From: a virus
IMG/VR virus record: IMGVR_UViG_3300006078_000016
Location: 1-20,522 of that record
Reading direction: 5' to 3' (one strand)
DNA length: 20,522 nt
Part shown: piece after piece, positions 19,532 through 20,522 of the stretch
Position numbering within the stretch: the first letter of the stretch is position 1
How the letters are laid out: each line of letters starts with the position of its first letter
The notes under the pieces: model-generated
What the model was told of the DNA's origin: nothing
The model's database searches: none
The model's input: only the letters and a program-made list of their open reading frames with translations
Translations under genes and position numbers: made by a program

Positions 19532-20522
19532 TTATGTTGGACCAATAGCCACTGGTCTTCCTTGCTCCCTTTCTAGTATTAACTCTTGTTGTTTAAGAGC
19601 TAAGTCTGCTTTCTTAATCTCTAGCTCCTGTGCTTTTATTTGCATATTCACTTGAGCTTCTTGTGCCTTTAACTCTAATTGTTGTTGAGCTATCTGAGCA
19701 TCAATCTCCATCTCTTTCTGTCTAAGAGCACTTTCAGTCTGCATCTTCTGCATCTTCAACTTGAGTTCCTCTGCCTTGAGTTGCATCTCTGCCTGCTTAG
19801 CTTGCTCTTCTGGACCAGGACCTTGTTTTGGTAAATCACCATCACCAGGGTCTGTAATGAAGTCCTCTACGTTCTTCATACCCATAGCTCTAATCTGTTC
19901 AGCAATAAGATTATATACATTCTTAGGCTTAATCATCATACCAGCAGCAGGGTGACCAGCAACCATCTGAATAGTCTGGGCTAGTTGACCCAAATGCATT
20001 AGGTTCATATCCTTGTTGCCGAAACCTAGACCTACCTGTGCGGTACAATCCATCTTCTCTTTCCACTCACTAGGGTATAGTGTGACCCATTTGTTATTCA
20101 GTCTGACAATCTTCTCAGGTGACTCAAACTTCTGTACCAGTTGGTACACACTGTTGGCGAGGTCCTTCATACCTGTCTCAGCAAATACTCTAGCAATCAA
20201 TTCAATCTTCTGTTGTGCTGCAGTCATTACTTGTGCAACACCAGTAGCAGTTTGGTGTGACTTTAAGCCGCCATCCCCAATACCCATACTGTTCTTATTA
20301 ACACCAGTTCTCTCTTCTCTAATACTGTCTAAGTAGCCCAGCATATTAAAGGAGTTCTGGTCTAGCTGTGGAGTAGCTAGTGGTGACACAGCACCTGGGG
20401 TACGTACTCTTACAATACCTCCAGGTCTGCTGGTCATAAGGTCATCCAAGTTGACTTGACCCTCGACTACTTCATAACGCCCATTATTTGTTAGGTACAT
20501 ATTGTCTAACAAGTTACGCATT
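19532..20522 (-). CDS. Portal protein, P22-like, C-terminal part (5' end beyond window)
   Basis: The visible frame starts at the right edge; the Met at 20521 is probably internal, because the segment RNLLDNMYLTNNGRYEVV and the following VNLDDLMTSRPGGIVRVR correspond to the middle of P22-type portal proteins. Then come a helical wing region, the crown-like region (TAQVGLGFGNKDMNLMHLGQ), and a long Gln/Lys/Glu heptad-like tail of about 90 residues (QAEMQLKAEELKLKMQKMQT and onwards), which in P22 forms the helical barrel. It forms the dodecameric portal ring for DNA packaging and tail attachment. Stop TAA precedes the 89-aa gene's strong ribosome-binding site. Confidence 0.88.
   Translation of the reverse strand, partial: MRNLLDNMYLTNNGRYEVVEGQVNLDDLMTSRPGGIVRVRTPGAVSPLATPQLDQNSFNMLGYLDSIREERTGVNKNSMGIGDGGLKSHQTATGVAQVMTAAQQKIELIARVFAETGMKDLANSVYQLVQKFESPEKIVRLNNKWVTLYPSEWKEKMDCTAQVGLGFGNKDMNLMHLGQLAQTIQMVAGHPAAGMMIKPKNVYNLIAEQIRAMGMKNVEDFITDPGDGDLPKQGPGPEEQAKQAEMQLKAEELKLKMQKMQTESALRQKEMEIDAQIAQQQLELKAQEAQVNMQIKAQELEIKKADLALKQQELILEREQGRPVAIGPT

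Noticed and set aside
1-20522. tRNA genes, integrase, IS elements, endolysin
   Set aside because: I looked for cloverleaf-like strings, recombinase, transposase and lysozyme/amidase motifs and saw none, although a computed search would be more sensitive.

Overview
The window is a contiguous part of the late (virion morphogenesis) region of a tailed double-stranded DNA bacteriophage with a short, podovirus-type tail. Every gene I accept lies on the minus strand, so transcription runs from high to low coordinates. Genes are packed with 1-, 4-, 8- or 10-base overlaps or gaps of a few bases, and no stretch over 300 bases lacks a gene. Evidence for a podovirus: a P22-like portal, an acidic scaffold, an SU10-like major capsid protein, a gp4/gp11-like head-tail adaptor, a nozzle-like protein, and a run of large Gly/Ala-rich ejection-type proteins, with no sheath, tail-tube or tape-measure gene. 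The host is probably Gram-negative, because one product has a lipobox and a C-terminal membrane anchor like a spanin. The base composition and protein style resemble uncultured marine podoviruses, but that is an impression, not a computed result.

Layout in transcription order. (1) Head: portal C-terminal part (20522-19532), small 89-aa protein, scaffold, major capsid protein, then an intrinsic terminator (about 17253-17228). (2) Neck and tail accessory: 100-aa protein, head-tail adaptor, a 235-aa Ser/Thr-rich protein with a duplicated domain, a 164-aa structural protein, and an 813-aa tail fibre containing 34 tandem 17-residue repeats. (3) Small-protein block: 79-, 77- and 73-aa proteins, a short hairpin, then a possible membrane/lysis cassette: a 24-aa peptide, a 76-aa single-TM coiled-coil protein, a 28-aa peptide locked by 4-base overlaps on both sides, and a 117-aa lipoprotein with a C-terminal TM segment. 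(4) Tail tip and ejection: nozzle-like protein (517 aa), 82-aa protein, 136-aa GNAT-like protein, an HNH endonuclease, then proteins of 264, 549, 711 and 1097 aa that look like the genome-ejection set, and finally a GNAT acetyltransferase-like gene that runs off the left edge.

How the parts work together: scaffold and capsid build the procapsid on the portal; adaptor and nozzle close the portal vertex; fibre and accessory proteins bind the host; the Ala/Gly-rich proteins are probably packaged and ejected to make a DNA channel. The most notable observations are the two previously unannotatable micro-genes (24 and 28 aa) that share an ELxNG...W-x5-W pattern and flank the 76-aa membrane protein, the highly regular fibre repeat with signs of internal recombination, the HNH gene fitted exactly into the ejection operon, and a repeated DFG/EGNTNFG motif shared by neighbouring ejection proteins. 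I see no endolysin, tRNA, CRISPR array, integrase or IS element, and no confident promoter.
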